DNA from: Puteibacter caeruleilacunae
GTDB lineage: Bacteria; Bacteroidota; Bacteroidia; Bacteroidales; Prolixibacteraceae
Reading direction: 5' to 3'
Length of the DNA stretch: 64,000 nt
NCBI GenBank assembly: GCA_005217565.1
Contig: SJCO01000006.1
Location: 415,147 to 479,146, forward strand
The notes below the pieces were generated by a model that was not told where the DNA came from, did no database searches, and saw only the letters and a list, made by a program, of their open reading frames with translations. Shown here piece by piece: positions 47,301 to 55,166 of the stretch. Positions within the stretch are counted from its first letter, which is position 1. Each line of letters starts with the position of its first letter. The translations under genes and the position numbers were made by a program.

Positions 47301-47514
47301 GTTGAGGAATATCACTCTTGGATATACCGTTAATAAGCGACTTTTAACACCAGTAAAAGCGATTAATTCACTTCGACTATATGTTCAGGCAGACAATGTA
47401 CTGACATTATCAAGTCATGATGGAATGGATCCTGAACAAGGAATTGAAGGATTAACAAACTCTCGTTCTACAGCATTGAAGGGGTATACGTTTGGGGTGA
47501 ATATTGGCTTTTAA
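44398..47514 (+). CDS. SusC/RagA-type TonB-dependent outer-membrane transporter
   Basis: 1038 residues. Signal peptide ending near TVAFAQ (about 20), a CarboxypepD_reg-like N-terminal domain (INGIVFNSENGQALPGATIVEKGT, about 26-100), a TonB-box-like VDDVVVVAYGKQ, and the plug domain (LLQGTATGVHVINSIGQPGEHPDIRIRG, LKDASSAALYGSRGANGVILITTKQGK). A 22-strand barrel ends in the aromatic C-terminus GVNIGF. It imports an oligosaccharide or peptide together with the SusD lipoprotein using TonB energy. The substrate cannot be inferred: no glycoside hydrolase, peptidase or sulfatase is nearby. The likely controller is the upstream LytTR block rather than a SusR, hybrid two-component or ECF/anti-sigma system. 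Confidence 0.95.
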   Translation: MRKIITSIVVLLGMLTVAFAQRESKINGIVFNSENGQALPGATIVEKGTQNGIVTDINGRFNLELKNGSGFIVVSFIGMETEEIPISNEEMRISLKPKLVNVDDVVVVAYGKQVRRAMTGSQSSLGAFEIKDQRVISAANLLQGTATGVHVINSIGQPGEHPDIRIRGISSVNASAAPLIVVDGIVFDGNLSNLSTSDIESINVLKDASSAALYGSRGANGVILITTKQGKQGEAIIQVNSSVGISKRAVSDYDVVSSADYMKLAWEALSNEGMDANEANPGSYASEELVSRLGYNPYGINQPVNENGELNDQAKLLWETDWVDQLTRDEAMHQQVDLSIQGGSEKTNYYVSGSYLSQDGMVIKSNFERFTGRVQVESNVRDWLKVGMRNNFSYSLQNYPEQSGSSLYNNISWARELPGIYPLYQRDADGELKFDQYNQPMYDFGVPVKGQAINDDRPVKSLSNLVATTRLDDYKRKRYYTSFNGYTDIKLCKHLTLHSNFATELYLYNISDYNNPENGPGEAVNGRVRKDKNTTTSWTWYNQLAYDRSFGDHKVGAMLTSEAYQYKLEYQTSQGTNFPFPGLKELDSAATVEKMSGSSDKSRLASWLGRFSYGYRDRYFVETSIRRDQSSRFGKDHRMGTFASVGAGWIISEEDFFPKNDWVQYLKLRGSYGELGNNDLQNSQGNSIYFPYLSTFSTGYDDLENPGVYLSSLANPSITWESMGILNIALDFSLLKDRIHGNIEWYQKTTSDMLFMRPLPPSVGVPSIAENVGEVRNSGVEVFLEGRIINRHDFQWTASLNMSWLNNEITELPQEEIIDDHFVLREGMSLYSFYLPKYEGVDPETGKALYKTIDDLDDAMYTDDYDAAKKVYSGSALPKFYGGFQNRIQYKGFDFGCLVNFSVGAKVLDTDYAGLMHGFSRMGYQVSSDIKQRWQKAGDVTDIPRLDISDGNVSLASNRFVFNNDYLRLRNITLGYTVNKRLLTPVKAINSLRLYVQADNVLTLSSHDGMDPEQGIEGLTNSRSTALKGYTFGVNIGF

Positions 47515-47577
47515 TGTTTAAAGCGATTTTGTTGTTTGTATAATCTTGTAGTATAGAAATCTATTAATTTAAAAAAG

Positions 47578-48984
47578 ATGAAACGATATATAGCTTGTGT
47601 TTTCGCACTTACAATCTTTTTCTCAGCTTGCGAATCTTTCGTTGATGAGCCTGCCCCTTCTTCTGGTGTAACATCAGAGGATGTCTTTTCATCCGAAGAA
47701 GCGGTGAGAACATATTTCAATGGAATTTACAGAGTGATGCGTGCTTCTTGGGGTAGTAAAGCAGATGTAGCTGGAGTTGTGTCATTAAATCTTGCCCGGG
47801 TGGTGAAGGGAAGTGATATAATTTGCATGTCGAAATATTATACCTGGGATTATCGTCATGATAATCGAGATGCAGGTCTGCGAAGAGTTGATTTTGTTTG
47901 GGAGTACCTGTATGAAATTATCAACCAGACTAATGTGTTGATTCAAGGTGTTGAGGATAGTGAATTAAGCCAACAAGTAAAGCAAAAATCAATTGCTGAA
48001 GCTAAGGCAATTAGAGGATGGGCTTATTTTAATCTAATTCGAGAGTTTCAGCATACATTACTGAAAGATAAAGATGCTCCTGGTGTTCCTGTATATACTA
48101 GTCCTGCGACGGCAGCAAGTAAAGGAAGCGGAAGAGGTACTATTCAGGAGGTTTATGATGTTATTAATGCTGATCTTGAATATGCTGTTCAGTTTCTGGG
48201 CACTGATCGCCTACAAAAGAGTAACATGAACAAGAATGTTGCTTATGGAATCCTGGCGAGAGTTTATTTGGAGCAACAACGTTGGGGTGAGGCAAAAGAA
48301 GCTGCTCAAAAGGCAAGAGAAGGATATACTTTAGTGGCTAATGAATATTCAAATGGTTTCAATAAAATAGAGAACGAGGAATGGATCTGGGGCTTTGAGC
48401 AAAGTGCAGATCAATCAGTTAAATATGCGAATCCTGGTTCGTATTTTGATTTTGATGTAACAGGTTACAACAACATGTTCGTAAGTTGGGAGTTTGTTGA
48501 CCTGTTTGCAGATACTGACGTTCGAAAGTTGTTTGACGGAGATATGGATTACGATGATTATGAGCGTTACATTACAATGAAGTTTAAGCAGAATAGTGAC
48601 TTTACCGATGACATTGTAATGATGCGAACAGCTGAAATGTATTTAATTGAGGCAGAGGCAAAGGCTGAATTAGATGAGAGTGATGCCGGAGATATTCTAT
48701 ATGAATTACAGCTTAATCGAGATCCTCAAGCAATGAAATCAGGTAATACCGGACAAGATTTGATTGATGAGATTTTAGTCGAGCGTCGAAAAGAACTTTA
48801 TGGTGAGATTGGTATTGGTTATTTGGATATAAAACGACGTCAACTGTCCTTACAGCGTGGCACTAGTCATCCAGCTCCATTTCGATTTAACTTTACACCG
48901 AATTCTGACTTGTATCGCTTGAAGATACCTCAGAAGGAGATTGATGCAAATGAAAATATTGGTCCTGATGATCAAAACCCATAA
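47578..48984 (+). CDS. SusD/RagB-type surface lipoprotein
   Basis: 468 residues, lipobox FFSAC (Cys about 18). The SusD fold is indicated by SSEEAVRTYFNGIYRVMR near the N-terminus. The TPR-like helices include IAEAKAIRGWAYFNLIREFQ and MNKNVAYGILARVYLEQQRWGEAKEAAQKA. The C-terminal helices are RTAEMYLIEAEAKAEL and LVERRKELYGEIGIGYLDIKR, ending in RLKIPQKEIDANENI. It is the substrate-capturing lid of the SusC channel. 63 bp after susC; terminator downstream. Confidence 0.94.
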   Translation: MKRYIACVFALTIFFSACESFVDEPAPSSGVTSEDVFSSEEAVRTYFNGIYRVMRASWGSKADVAGVVSLNLARVVKGSDIICMSKYYTWDYRHDNRDAGLRRVDFVWEYLYEIINQTNVLIQGVEDSELSQQVKQKSIAEAKAIRGWAYFNLIREFQHTLLKDKDAPGVPVYTSPATAASKGSGRGTIQEVYDVINADLEYAVQFLGTDRLQKSNMNKNVAYGILARVYLEQQRWGEAKEAAQKAREGYTLVANEYSNGFNKIENEEWIWGFEQSADQSVKYANPGSYFDFDVTGYNNMFVSWEFVDLFADTDVRKLFDGDMDYDDYERYITMKFKQNSDFTDDIVMMRTAEMYLIEAEAKAELDESDAGDILYELQLNRDPQAMKSGNTGQDLIDEILVERRKELYGEIGIGYLDIKRRQLSLQRGTSHPAPFRFNFTPNSDLYRLKIPQKEIDANENIGPDDQNP

Positions 48985-48986
48985 AA

Positions 48987-49024
48987 GAAAAGAGGCTTCA
49001 CGCATTAAGTGAAGCCTCTCTTTA
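48987..49024. terminator. Bidirectional terminator between susD and the Crp/Fnr gene
   Basis: AGAGGCTTCAC (48991-49001) pairs with GTGAAGCCTCT (49009-49019), 7-nt loop, A/T-rich flanks. Confidence 0.85.
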
Positions 49025-49043
49025 TAATTGTTTATCTCTTGTT

Positions 49044-49742
49044 TTATCCCAGTCTACTGATACGTTCCAGTTTCTCAATATCCATAATCTTAATCTTTCT
49101 TCCGTCAATTGCGATTACTTTTTCACTGGCGAACGTCGATAGTGTACGTATGGCGTTTGAAGTGGTCATATTTGACAAATTAGCAATGTCTTCTCTTGAT
49201 AGAAAGACTTTCAATGTGGCATTGTCCGACTCAAAACCATACTTATCCTTCAACAGTAACAACGATTCGGCCAAACGACCACGAATATGTTTCTGCGTCA
49301 ACGTAACTGTTCGTTGATTTGAAAAACCTAGCTCTACTGAAAGCAGATGAATGATCTGAAACGTAAAGTTTGGATTTTTCAGAAGACGTTTAAAAACAAA
49401 GTTTGGAGTAACTGTACAAATAACAGAATCCTCAAGAGCAACACATGATGCAATGTGATGTTCTCCTGCTAACAATGATCGATAACCAATTAGTCCCATC
49501 GGTCTTGCCATTCGGATGATCTGTTCTCTACCTCCTACTCCCTCTTTGAAAATCTTAACCTTTCCCTCTGAAAGAAAGAGCATCCCTGATGGTTCATCAC
49601 CTTCTTTAAAGACATAATCATTCTTCTTGTAGTTTGTACAAGTAATATTCTGATCAAGTTCTTCTTTTTCTTCAGCTGTTAGCAACTCAAAAATCGATTG
49701 GTTTTCTTCCAACAGCTTAAGTCCATATTGCGAATATAACAT
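49044..49742 (-). CDS. Crp/Fnr-family transcriptional regulator
   Basis: 232 residues. Cyclic-nucleotide-binding beta-roll (NDYVFKEGDEPSGMLFLSEGKVKIFKEGVGGREQIIRMARPMGLIGYRSLLAGEHHIASCVALEDS, about 35-105), a long dimer helix, and the winged HTH with FLSREDIANLSNMTTSNAIRTLSTFASEKVIAIDGRKI (about 180-220). An N-terminal Cys at about 31 lies in ITCTNYKK; there is no FNR-like Cys cluster for an Fe-S centre. The cAMP ligand residues are not fully kept, so the signal is uncertain. A site at its own transcription start suggests autoregulation. Confidence 0.9.
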   Translation of the reverse strand: MLYSQYGLKLLEENQSIFELLTAEEKEELDQNITCTNYKKNDYVFKEGDEPSGMLFLSEGKVKIFKEGVGGREQIIRMARPMGLIGYRSLLAGEHHIASCVALEDSVICTVTPNFVFKRLLKNPNFTFQIIHLLSVELGFSNQRTVTLTQKHIRGRLAESLLLLKDKYGFESDNATLKVFLSREDIANLSNMTTSNAIRTLSTFASEKVIAIDGRKIKIMDIEKLERISRLG

Positions 49743-49756
49743 CTGGAATGTTTTAC

Positions 49757-49770
49757 ATGTTCTACAACAT
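49757..49770. promoter_or_regulatory. Crp/Fnr-type inverted repeat at the regulator's own start site
   Basis: ATGTT-CTAC-AACAT, a 5-4-5 inverted repeat like FNR/CRP half-site spacing. It lies directly downstream of the -7 element at 49771-49778, overlapping the predicted transcription start. Confidence 0.45.
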
Positions 49771-49800
49771 CAAAGTTAATGATTTTTACAATATATCAAA
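49771..49800 (-). promoter_or_regulatory. Promoter of the Crp/Fnr gene
   Basis: On the minus strand TTTG (49797-49800), 18 bp, TAACTTTG (49771-49778): full consensus match. Confidence 0.72.
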
Positions 49801-49833
49801 GTTTTATATGTTGATTCTTCAATGTAAAAAGGT

Positions 49834-51483
49834 TTAGAATTTGTAATTCGCAACCAGTGGCATTTTCCTCCCAAAACCAAACGCTTTTGATGATACTCGA
49901 AGTATCGGAGGTGCTTGGAATCGTTTGTATTCATTAAAATTAACCATTGAAATAACTTTGTCAACAACAGCCTTTTCAAATCCTTCGGCATAGATCTCTT
50001 CTGGTGACATATTTTGTTCAATGTACCTGAATAGAATACCATCTAAAATTTCATAATCAGGAAGAGAGTCTGAATCTTTTTGATCAGGACGCAATTCTGC
50101 TGATGGTGGCTTTACAATTGTGTTGACAGGAATTATCTCTTTCTCACGGTTGATGAAGTGTGCCATTTTATAAGCATCCAATTTATATACATCTCCCAGT
50201 ACAGCCAGTCCTCCATTCATATCACCGTATAGAGTTCCATATCCAACAGCGCACTCACTCTTATTTGTTGTGTTTAACAAGATATTACCAAACTTGTTAG
50301 ATAATGCCATTACAAGTGTTCCTCGGGTTCTGGCTTGAATGTTCTCCTCGGTTACATCTATATCAAGACCTGTGAAAAGATCTTCAAGACTATCTTCGAA
50401 GCGATCAACAATTTGTTGAATATTGATCGTATGATGTTGAATACCTAGGTTTTCGGCCAATTGCACTGCATCGTTTACACTGTGGTCTGATGAGTACTTT
50501 GAAGGCATTAACAGTACTCGTACATTTTCAGCACCTAACGCATCAACAGCAAGTACCGCTACTAGTGCAGAGTCAATACCTCCGGAAAGACCTAAAGTAG
50601 CTTTAGTTAAACCGCTTTTATGGAAGTAATCGCGGATTCCAAGTACCAGTGCGTTATAAATCTTTTCAACATAGTCTCCACGTCCTTCCTGAATCATTAC
50701 TTCTTCAGAAGTAGTATCAATAATACGGAAATCTTCTTCGAAGTAATTTAATTCCTGCTTTACCAGTCCGTTTTTGTCAACATACATTGAACCACCATCA
50801 AAAATGATCTCTGTTTGAGCTCCAACTTGGTTTACGTAAACAATTGGCAAGTTGTATTTTGAAGCATTTCGCAATAGGATATTCTTCCTATAATCCTCCT
50901 GGTTATATGAAAATGGTGACGCTGACAAGTTTACAATCAAGTCAGGATTAAGCTTACTTAGTTCGGCCATTGGATTTGCTGTATAAATCTTATCCTTTGC
51001 AAACTTATTGCTTGTTGGTTGTTTGTCCCAGATATCTTCACAGATTGTTACAGCTATCTTTTTCCCATTGATCTCCAATAGACGATGTGTGTTATTGGGC
51101 TCGAAATGGCGATATTCATCAAAGATATCGTAGGTTGGCAGCAAAGTTTTATGGAAAACATCTTGTACCTCTCCTTTTGCAAGGATGTATGCCGAGTTGA
51201 AAAGTTTCTTCCCTTTCGACTCTTCATTGATACAGGGGCCTCCAACAATTGCTGTAATTCCGTTACAATGATCGGCTATTTGGTGAATGCCTTCAATTGC
51301 GGCATCAACAAATTCTCTTTTCTCCAAAAGGTCGTGTGGATAATATCCACATACCGAAAGTTCAGAGAATACAACCAATTCTGCTCCGCCATCTTTTGCT
51401 TGCTCAATGGCATTTATAATTTTCTGGGTATTATCCTTAAAATTACCTATGTGATAGTTTTGCTGAGCTAATGCTATCTTCAT
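49834..51483 (-). CDS. nadE: Glutamine-dependent NAD+ synthetase
   Basis: 549 residues. N-terminal nitrilase-type glutaminase: Glu in VVFSELSVCGYYPHDL, Lys in VFHKTLLPTYDIFDEYRHFEP, Cys in VTICEDIWD. C-terminal NAD synthetase domain with the PP-loop GLSGGIDSALVAVLA (about 297-311) and NKSECAVGYGTLYGDMNGGLAVLGDVYK, PPSAELRPDQKDSDSLPDYEILDGIL. It converts deamido-NAD to NAD using ammonia channelled from glutamine. 11 bp downstream of the OMP barrel gene on the same strand. Confidence 0.96.
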   Translation of the reverse strand: MKIALAQQNYHIGNFKDNTQKIINAIEQAKDGGAELVVFSELSVCGYYPHDLLEKREFVDAAIEGIHQIADHCNGITAIVGGPCINEESKGKKLFNSAYILAKGEVQDVFHKTLLPTYDIFDEYRHFEPNNTHRLLEINGKKIAVTICEDIWDKQPTSNKFAKDKIYTANPMAELSKLNPDLIVNLSASPFSYNQEDYRKNILLRNASKYNLPIVYVNQVGAQTEIIFDGGSMYVDKNGLVKQELNYFEEDFRIIDTTSEEVMIQEGRGDYVEKIYNALVLGIRDYFHKSGLTKATLGLSGGIDSALVAVLAVDALGAENVRVLLMPSKYSSDHSVNDAVQLAENLGIQHHTINIQQIVDRFEDSLEDLFTGLDIDVTEENIQARTRGTLVMALSNKFGNILLNTTNKSECAVGYGTLYGDMNGGLAVLGDVYKLDAYKMAHFINREKEIIPVNTIVKPPSAELRPDQKDSDSLPDYEILDGILFRYIEQNMSPEEIYAEGFEKAVVDKVISMVNFNEYKRFQAPPILRVSSKAFGFGRKMPLVANYKF

Positions 51484-51494
51484 GAGTCCAATTT

Positions 51495-52160
51495 TTAAAA
51501 TACAATTCCAAGTTCTAACTTTAATCCACTTAGCGTGGCTTTATCATCAATTTGACTGTTATCGGTGATATCAGTTAAGCCTTTAGTATAGATTAATCCT
51601 ACACGCACGGCATTATTCCCTCCAAGATCATATTCAAATCCTGCACCTATATTCAGTCCTACATTATATAGTTTTATTTCATCACTAATTCCGTTGTCAT
51701 CAAAAGATCCATCACTAGTTTTTGCTTTTGCTGATACATTGATCAAGTTGGTTAATCCAAATTGTCCCCAGTATGAGTTTCGTCTGAACTGGGCAGTCTT
51801 TAATTTTAAGGCAAAAGGTATCTCAATGAAACTAAGGTTATAATCAATTTTAGTTCCGGTTGGCAGTTCTTCTCCCGAGAATGAGTAAGTTCCTTCTGGA
51901 TTATAGCGTAAACGGCCACCGTTTTTATTTAGAATAACACCTGTGGTGAATGCATAACGATCGCTATTGTTGAAGAATATGTCAGCACTAACACCAAATC
52001 CAAAGCCTAATTCAGAACCAGCTTCCGAGACAAGTTTGTCGTCGGATGACATCCACGATAGTTGAGGTGACGCAACAAAAGATAATTTCACATCCCTGTG
52101 TTGAGCCCATGAGCTAAGGGCAATCATGAGAACTAAGGTTGTGGTTAATATGTGTTTCAT
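51495..52160 (-). CDS. Outer-membrane beta-barrel protein (PorT-like)
   Basis: 221 residues. Signal peptide ends near ALSSWAQ (about 19). The rest alternates in the manner of an eight-strand barrel (DVKLSFVASPQLSW, YAFTTGVILNKNGG, LKLELGIVF at the C-terminus), matching the OMP beta-barrel group that includes PorT-like proteins of Bacteroidota. It is divergent from gldB and probably co-transcribed with nadE. PorT in the type IX system is larger, so the specific name is not claimed. Confidence 0.75.
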   Translation of the reverse strand: MKHILTTTLVLMIALSSWAQHRDVKLSFVASPQLSWMSSDDKLVSEAGSELGFGFGVSADIFFNNSDRYAFTTGVILNKNGGRLRYNPEGTYSFSGEELPTGTKIDYNLSFIEIPFALKLKTAQFRRNSYWGQFGLTNLINVSAKAKTSDGSFDDNGISDEIKLYNVGLNIGAGFEYDLGGNNAVRVGLIYTKGLTDITDNSQIDDKATLSGLKLELGIVF

Positions 52161-52311
52161 TTCTAAAGATTTTTAGATTGTTCGTTAACAAAAATTTACT
52201 TGATTTACAGATGAAGCTAGTTATCAGTTAAAAAGGGGATAGCTTGCCTTCATAAATCCGTAACACAACTAATTTTATGCCAAATAATTCAAGAAATCTT
52301 ATAAACTGTTT

Positions 52312-52319
52312 TAAATTTG
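52312..52319 (+). promoter_or_regulatory. -7 element (TAAATTTG) of gldB
   Basis: Exact TAnnTTTG match, about 90 bp before the preferred gldB ATG at 52409. Confidence 0.45.
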
Positions 52320-52408
52320 AGCATAAAACGAATACAAAGCTGAGATTTTAATTTCAATTAGACAATAGTTTGAAGAATCAAATCAGCTCTGATATATTGG
52401 AATTTAAT

Positions 52409-53422
52409 ATGATGGGAAAAGTTGTTCTGATTTTAGGTATGATTATAGGGGTAGCAACGATGAGTTGTAATAGAAATCCCCTGTCGGTAAATGTCAGTAA
52501 TATTGATGTCGACATGAAGCTTAATCGACTTGATCAAGCTTTGTTTAATCATACTTCATTGGATTCAATAAAGGTGGGTAAATTAGAACGTCAATTTAGC
52601 GGCTTCTTTAACTACTATGGAGAAGAAGTGTTAAGAATTGGTAGTTCTAAAGATTCTATGTTTGTTGAAGAGGTGAATCGTTTTATTCAGGACTCTATCG
52701 GACGCAATATTTATAAAGATGTACAGGCGCTTTATGATGATTTGTCGTGGTTGAAATCTGATCTGGAGAAGGCATTTAAGCATTATAAGTACTATTTCCC
52801 TAATGCTGAAGTTCCAGATATCTATACGTTCATGTCGGGATTTAATCAGTCGATTCTTGTTGCACCGAAGGTTATTGGTATTGGATTGGATAAATATTTG
52901 GGAACAGATTCAAGATACTATGCCATGTTACAGATACCTCAATACAAGCGGTACATCATGAGTAAGGATAAAATTGTCCCAGACTGCATGCTGGCTTGGG
53001 GATTAACAGAATTTCCATTTAATAATGCTGTTGAGAATTTGTTGAGCTATATGATATATCACGGAAAAATCATGTACTTTGTAGATGCCATGCTACCTGA
53101 AGTACAGGATTCAATAAAAATAGGTTATACGAGTAAACAGATTGAATTTTGTGAAGCTGGTGAACCTGGATTCTGGACTTTCCTAGTGGAGAAAAAACTA
53201 ATATTCTCATCAGATAGAATGGTAAAACGAAGATTCATTAATAATGCTCCATATACTTCGGATTTTACACCTGAATCTCCAGGGCGTACAGGGATTTGGA
53301 TGGGGTGGCAAATCGTTCGATCTTATATGAAGAATAATCCAGAATGTACATTGGAGCAACTAATGAATAACCACGATTATCAAAAGATCTTAAATCAATC
53401 GGGTTACGCTCCAGGCTATTAG
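52409..53422 (+). CDS. gldB: GldB family gliding-motility lipoprotein
   Basis: Start at ATG 52409 (337 residues) rather than the TTG at 52370, giving a normal lipoprotein signal MMGKVVLILGMIIGVATMSC. The GldB domain is marked by VSNIDVDMKLNRLDQALFN (about 33-50), LKSDLEKAFKHYKYYFPNAEVPDIYTFMSGFNQSILVAPKVIGIGLDKYLG and a C-terminal PGRTGIWMGWQIVRSYMKNNPECTLEQLM. In Flavobacterium GldB is needed for gliding and type IX secretion. GldC is not beside it here. Divergent from the nadE/OMP pair. Confidence 0.88.
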   Translation: MMGKVVLILGMIIGVATMSCNRNPLSVNVSNIDVDMKLNRLDQALFNHTSLDSIKVGKLERQFSGFFNYYGEEVLRIGSSKDSMFVEEVNRFIQDSIGRNIYKDVQALYDDLSWLKSDLEKAFKHYKYYFPNAEVPDIYTFMSGFNQSILVAPKVIGIGLDKYLGTDSRYYAMLQIPQYKRYIMSKDKIVPDCMLAWGLTEFPFNNAVENLLSYMIYHGKIMYFVDAMLPEVQDSIKIGYTSKQIEFCEAGEPGFWTFLVEKKLIFSSDRMVKRRFINNAPYTSDFTPESPGRTGIWMGWQIVRSYMKNNPECTLEQLMNNHDYQKILNQSGYAPGY

Positions 53423-53539
53423 TATTATACTGGAATGTAAGCAGTCTCTATTGGGTTTCTTGAAGAGGTCTATAGAAATCTCTTTAATATCAATCATTAT
53501 AGTTATACTAACCTTTGTGGCTAGCGACTCATTATGTTA

Positions 53540-53570
53540 TTGATCTTTTTGACGAATAATCGTATCTTTG
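53540..53570 (+). promoter_or_regulatory. Orphan promoter in the gldB-pfkA gap
   Basis: TTG (53540-53542), 20 bp, TATCTTTG (53563-53570). No coding gene follows for over 500 bp, so it may serve a small RNA or be a relic. Confidence 0.4.
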
Positions 53571-53655
53571 AAATACTTACTTCAAAGTGACAGTTCAAGA
53601 ATTTTTCTATCAAAAGACATACTAAAAATTAAACTGGGGGATACCCCTTGTTATC

Positions 53656-53749
53656 GACAGAGTCGTATCAAAGTCGCGACAAAACTGCGACAAAATCGCC
53701 TATATGTCGACTTTGACGCGGCTTTAATGCGTCTCTGTCGCGGCTTTGA
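53656..53749. repeat. GC-rich nested inverted and direct repeats
   Basis: GACAGAG (53656-53662) pairs with CTCTGTC (53733-53739). TCAAAGTCG (53668-53676) pairs with CGACTTTGA (53708-53716). TCAAAGTCGCGACA (53668-53681) pairs with TGTCGCGGCTTTGA (53736-53749) with one G-U. GCGACAAAA and CGCGGCTTT each occur twice. Base composition is far from the surrounding AT-rich DNA. It looks like a mobile or interspersed structural repeat. Confidence 0.65.
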
Positions 53750-54085
53750 GTAGGAAAAAGGGTAGGAAAGGGCCTATTGCGTTATATTGTTTATCTTAAA
53801 TTCTCATTTCTTTTTGATATTAAATGCTGTCCTTGATCTTGTGTTAAGAGTGAGTGTGTCTGTTTATTAATCTGTGAGAGTGGTTTCTCTGATATTCCAT
53901 ATTGCAAGTATCATGTTGTGGAAATATTTTAGAAGGAACAATGATTGAATACTGATCTTGGTAAGGTCAATGAAATTAACAAAAGAGTAAAAGAAAATAT
54001 GATTTCCTGAAAGGCTTTTATCAATTCGTTTGCTCATCTCCGTCAATATTGTTATTTTGGAGAATGTAATCCAAAACAGAGAAAA

Positions 54086-55111
54086 ATGAGTAAACCCAAA
54101 CGAATAGGAGTCCTGACCGCAGGAGGCGATTGTCCGGGACTTAACGCAGCAATCAGAGGCGTTGGTAAAACTGCCATTGTTGAACATGGAATGGAAGTGA
54201 TTGGTTTTACTGCCGGTTATAGCGGATTGATCAATAAAGAGTATGTTGAACTTGATGAGCATAGCTTGTCTGGTATCTTAACTCTTGGAGGCACTATACT
54301 TGGAACATCGCGTGAGAAGCCTTTTAAGATGGGCGAAGGTGATCCTAATAAACCAGAACTAATTGTGCAAAACTATCATGATCTTGGACTCGATTGTGTA
54401 GTGTGTATTGGTGGTAATGGCACGATGAAAACAGCAGCAAAGCTATCCGATTTGGGAATTAATGTTATAGGTATTCCAAAGACGATTGATAATGATGTTT
54501 GGGGAACAGATGTGACCTTTGGATTTGACTCAGCCTTAGGTATAGCCACGGAAGCGATTGACCGATTGCATACAACAGCCAACTCTCATCAACGAGCAAT
54601 GGTGATTGAAGTAATGGGACATCATGCGGGATGGATTGCTTTATATGCAGGTATGGCTGCAGGTGGTGATATTATTTTGGTTCCAGAAATTGATTTTAGT
54701 ATTGGAGCTGTTTGTAAACGAATTGAGAAACGTTTTGAAGATAAGAAACCTTACTCAATTGTTGTTGTGGCTGAAGGTATAAAAGTACCTAAAAAAGGTA
54801 TGACAGCGGCTCAGTTTGTAACCGAAAATATTCAATTATTTACAGGAATTGAAACGCGTGAAACTCGCTTGGGCTATATCCAACGTGGAGGAAGTCCTTC
54901 TCCTATGGATAGAATTTTAGCTACACGTTACGGTGCATTTGCAGCAGAATTAATTGCTAAAGGTGAATATGGTAATATGGTGGCAATGAAAGGAAATAAG
55001 CTTGAAGCTGTCGGCTTGAAAGAGGTTGGAGGAAAACTACGCTTAATTGAACCAGGAAATAACATGGTTAGAAAAGCGCGTAATATGGGAATATCATTTG
55101 GTGATGAATAA
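54086..55111 (+). CDS. pfkA: 6-phosphofructokinase family protein
   Basis: 341 residues. GVLTAGGDCPGLNAAIRG (residues 9-25) is the phosphoryl-donor loop; GIPKTIDNDVWGTDVTFGF (129-147) has the catalytic Asp135; MGHHAGWIALYAGMAAGGDIILVPE and ETRLGYIQRGGSPSPMDR bind fructose-6-P. The donor-selecting positions are mixed: IGGNGT keeps Gly112 (ATP-type, E. coli 104) but has Asn111 for Asp103, and Lys132 stands where ATP enzymes have Gly124, as in PPi enzymes. So ATP or PPi use is not settled. A 13-bp stem terminator follows. Confidence 0.92.
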   Translation: MSKPKRIGVLTAGGDCPGLNAAIRGVGKTAIVEHGMEVIGFTAGYSGLINKEYVELDEHSLSGILTLGGTILGTSREKPFKMGEGDPNKPELIVQNYHDLGLDCVVCIGGNGTMKTAAKLSDLGINVIGIPKTIDNDVWGTDVTFGFDSALGIATEAIDRLHTTANSHQRAMVIEVMGHHAGWIALYAGMAAGGDIILVPEIDFSIGAVCKRIEKRFEDKKPYSIVVVAEGIKVPKKGMTAAQFVTENIQLFTGIETRETRLGYIQRGGSPSPMDRILATRYGAFAAELIAKGEYGNMVAMKGNKLEAVGLKEVGGKLRLIEPGNNMVRKARNMGISFGDE

Positions 55112-55118
55112 TTATAGA

Positions 55119-55158
55119 CCATGCTGACTTTATTAATTCTAAAGTCAGCATGGATTTT
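55119..55158 (+). terminator. Terminator after pfkA
   Basis: Perfect 13-bp stem CCATGCTGACTTT / AAAGTCAGCATGG, 9-nt loop, then ATTTTAT. It ends 8 bp before the next ATG. Confidence 0.8.
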
Positions 55159-55166
55159 ATATAAGT

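Larger units (their letters stand above)
53423..54085. other. 663-bp non-coding region with a promoter and a repeat nest
   Basis: No supported ORF. It contains a promoter-like pair (53540-53570), a GC-rich repeat nest (53656-53749) and AT-rich sequence leading to the pfkA start, where a weak promoter (TTTG 54029-54032; TATTTTGG-like) is possible. Confidence 0.5.

Noticed and set aside
53568..53753. 61-codon ORF through the repeat nest
   Set aside because: It starts with TTG inside the promoter element and its sequence is just a translation of the nested repeats; no ribosome-binding site.
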